From assembly GCA_021741355.1 (NCBI GenBank), contig JAIOXZ010000001.1, positions 186,001-250,000 on the forward strand: DNA of 64,000 nucleotides, written 5' to 3'. Under the pieces are notes generated by a model. The model was not told the origin of the DNA. It saw only the letters and a program-made list of their open reading frames with translations, and did not search any database. A program made the translations under genes and the position numbers. The DNA comes from Caulobacter sp. (GTDB lineage: Bacteria; Pseudomonadota; Alphaproteobacteria; Caulobacterales; Caulobacteraceae). This document shows, in pieces, positions 61,311-64,000 of the stretch (the first letter of the stretch is position 1; each line of letters starts with the position of its first letter).

Positions 61311-61452
61311 CTCCCTCCCCTTCATGGGGAGGGACGTCGGCGAAGCCGACAGGGTGGGGAAGCCGGAGGCCGTGCCGGATGGGTCAGGGTGGCGTCTGAA
61401 TTCCCCACCCGTCCGGGCTTCGCCCGTCCACCCTCCCCATGAAGGGGAGGGA
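61311..61452. repeat. Inverted repeat CTCCCTCCCCTTCATGGGGA
   Basis: The left arm CTCCCTCCCCTTCATGGGGA continues with GGGACGTCGGCGAAGCCGAC and GGGTGGGGA; the right arm TCCCCACCC..., GGGCTTCGCCCG, CACCCTCCCC and ATGAAGGGGAGGGAG is its mirror. It is a large BIME-like structure in the first part of a 923-bp gap. Confidence 0.8.
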
Positions 61453-61901
61453 GAATGCGCGCGGCTTCGCAGCCTCGGCTGTCATCCAGCGAGTTGGGGA
61501 GGTGGTGCGGCGCGCTCCGGTCTCACCCGGATGTCTGGTAGGGCAGGCTTTGTGAGAATGGCTGGACCGTCACGCGCCGCGAAGTCCGTCTGGGCGGGAG
61601 CGACCGGTAGGCAGCGCTGTTTGCGCTTAGCCGGTTCAGCCCCTGGCGGGCGGGTGGCTTGCTACGCCATCCCCGGACCGGACGAGTAACCCCCTCGTCC
61701 CTGTCCCCGCTCGGACCCCGTCCCCGCCGCCGCTTGGGTCGCATGGCCATGCGCCCTCCCCCGTGCGGTGGGGATGACGTGAGTATGGGCGGGGTTTCGG
61801 GCAGTGAGGGCAATTGCGTTCTGCACGGCGGGAAAGCTGGGGAAGACGTCTGCGATTTCAAAAGGTTGCGCACGGACGCAAATGCAATCCACCGTGGAAA
61901 G

Positions 61902-62052
61902 CCCTCCTCCTCGATGGAGGAGGGTTGGGTGGTGGTGTGGCCGCGATGTCTGGCGAAGAGCGCTGATTGGCGCCGAAGCCCCATGGCGCTCTCCCCGAAC
62001 TACCTCAGCCACACCTCCATCCCCGACCCTTCCTCCATCGAGGAGGAAGGGG
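61902..62052. repeat. Inverted repeat CCCTCCTCCTCGATGGAGGA
   Basis: CCCTCCTCCTCGATGGAGGA followed by GGGTTGGGTGGTGGTGTGG is mirrored by CCACACCTCCATCCCCGACC and CTTCCTCCATCGAGGAGGAA. The two halves are about 75 bp apart. Confidence 0.78.
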
Positions 62053-62082
62053 GATGTGGCTTTGTCTCATGCAGGCCAGCGT

Positions 62083-62171
62083 GCCGGACGGATCAGGTTG
62101 GTCAAGGGTGAGCCCTGCGGGCTCATCGCTCCGCGACGCGCAGCGCCCTTGAGCAACCTGATGCGTCCGGC
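62083..62171. repeat. Long hairpin GCCGGACGGATCAGGTTG
   Basis: GCCGGACGGATCAGGTTGGT and its mirror GAGCAACCTGATGCGTCCGG form a 26-bp stem with two mismatches, including TCAAGGG/CCCTTGA at the inner end. The loop contains a second hairpin (GAGCCCTGCGGGCTC). Confidence 0.82.
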
Positions 62172-62217
62172 GATTATCTCGCCATGAGATGAAGGGCGGG
62201 GTGTGAATGCTGCTCGC

Positions 62218-62670
62218 CTATCCGCAGACAGCGAAAAATCGCGTGATCGCTTTGCGCTCAGCCGGGTAAGTGGCGTTCAGAGCGCCACGCCCCTCCAGAG
62301 TCAGCCGTCCGGTGGCCGCAAACGCGACCAGCACCAAGTCATGTGCGGAAACCTCGGCCACGGCCCAGCCATCCATGTCCTCTCCACCTCCTTGAAATTT
62401 CGCCGGCCAAGTTGCCCTCGCTGTGTCTGAACTCAGCGTCAGGCTCTTACCCGACCAGTCGGCGGCAACGGGCTGTTCGACGGTCACCTGACCGCTGCCT
62501 TCCTTGCACCGAAGGCCAAACGTGCTGACGTCCGATGCCTCCGGACCATACTGAAGAATGCGGACATCGCGTCTGTCCCAATCGGACCATTCCGACCAGT
62601 AGAGATCGTCCGCCGCAACTTGACCGCAGGCGCAGACCAGAACCGCGATCGAGATTGGCAAGGCGCGCAT
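62218..62670 (-). CDS. Exported hypothetical protein
   Basis: A 150-residue protein with a hydrophobic signal ('ALPISIAVLVCACGQVAA'), possibly a lipoprotein ('LVCAC') or cleaved after 'VAA'. The mature domain starts 'DDLYWSEWSDWDRRDVRI', has two Cys (in 'GLRCKEGSG' and at the very C-terminus 'FFAVCG') and ends in 'ATYPAERKAITRFF'. Function is unknown. It lies 11 bp after pccB, with a G-rich ribosome site, so it is probably the last gene of the pccB transcript. Confidence 0.7.
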   Translation of the reverse strand: MRALPISIAVLVCACGQVAADDLYWSEWSDWDRRDVRILQYGPEASDVSTFGLRCKEGSGQVTVEQPVAADWSGKSLTLSSDTARATWPAKFQGGGEDMDGWAVAEVSAHDLVLVAFAATGRLTLEGRGALNATYPAERKAITRFFAVCG

Positions 62671-62681
62671 GCGCCCCTCCC

Positions 62682-64000
<1,319 letters not shown>

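Larger units (their letters stand above)
61453..62217. other. Repeat-rich non-coding stretch
   Basis: No gene is supported in this stretch: open frames have no ribosome site or recognisable protein. It holds at least two more palindromic elements (61902-62052 and 62083-62171). The 61461-61900 part contains no structure I can name; a structured RNA cannot be excluded. Confidence 0.6.

Noticed and set aside
61659-62111. Open frames of 110-150 codons in the gene-free gap
   Set aside because: They run through palindromic repeats, lack ribosome sites, and give Arg/Pro/Ser-rich low-quality translations.

Overview
The window is 64 kb of GC-rich chromosomal DNA from an alphaproteobacterium, almost certainly of the family Caulobacteraceae (Caulobacter, Phenylobacterium or a close relative; I cannot fix the genus). 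The evidence is the presence of lineage-specific cell-cycle genes: divK-pleD in their usual order, the division-site ATPase mipZ next to panC and a membrane J-domain gene, and a spmX-type gene (degenerate muramidase domain plus two C-terminal membrane segments). GANTC sites in several promoters fit CcrM methylation control. There is no prophage, IS element, CRISPR array, rRNA or plasmid function; this is mostly a core chromosome.

Layout. 1-8.4 kb: a truncated pyrC-like gene, plsY, dprA, topA and rnr, a conserved alphaproteobacterial block. 8.4-9.7 kb: a short islet of three overlapping or abutting unknown genes, including a uracil-DNA-glycosylase-like protein. 9.7-18.3 kb: VOC protein, two transglutaminase-like proteins, an N-formylglutamate amidohydrolase-like protein, an SLC13 permease, a DUF4424 protein, two tandem NUDIX hydrolases, a lipoprotein and rpmG. 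18.4-27.4 kb: pleD, divK, a HAD protein with a ROK sugar kinase, a Rieske oxygenase, dinB, and clpS-clpA. 27.4-34.3 kb: mixed metabolic and hypothetical genes (repeat protein, aldo/keto reductase, paired periplasmic proteins, HIT, GNAT-GDPD-RidA, phasin). 34.5-38.7 kb: a SPOR-domain D,D-carboxypeptidase, J-domain protein, mipZ, panC and a DUF1489 protein. 38.7-51 kb: leucine degradation (mccB, liuC, mccA, and separately ivd), interrupted by a MerR/glutaredoxin-MauE pair, a patatin phospholipase, a methyltransferase and small exported proteins. 51-64 kb: spmX, mgtE, tRNA-Leu(GAG), msrB, pccA followed by three DUF805 genes, lipB, a lone FliN/SpoA-domain protein, a repeat-rich non-coding stretch, and pccB running off the right edge.

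How the genes fit together. DivK, PleD and SpmX belong to the stalked-pole signalling network and MipZ places the division plane. ClpS-ClpA delivers substrates for proteolysis. MccA/MccB, LiuC and isovaleryl-CoA dehydrogenase are consecutive leucine-catabolic steps; PccA/PccB handle propionyl-CoA; the phasin indicates polyhydroxyalkanoate storage.

The most unusual features are: (i) several families of palindromic repeats, one copy of which lies in frame inside the mccA reading frame and another of which supplies the last codons of lipB; (ii) a complete tiny transcription unit near 48.4 kb, with promoter, two GANTC sites, a 15-nt perfect complement of the 16S rRNA 3' end, a 23-codon reading frame and a hairpin; (iii) a mercury-type MerR regulator lacking one metal-binding Cys, facing a glutaredoxin-MauE fusion across a mer-like 19-bp-spacer promoter; and (iv) a dihydroorotase-like protein without key catalytic residues. 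All calls are from reading the sequence; no database search was run.
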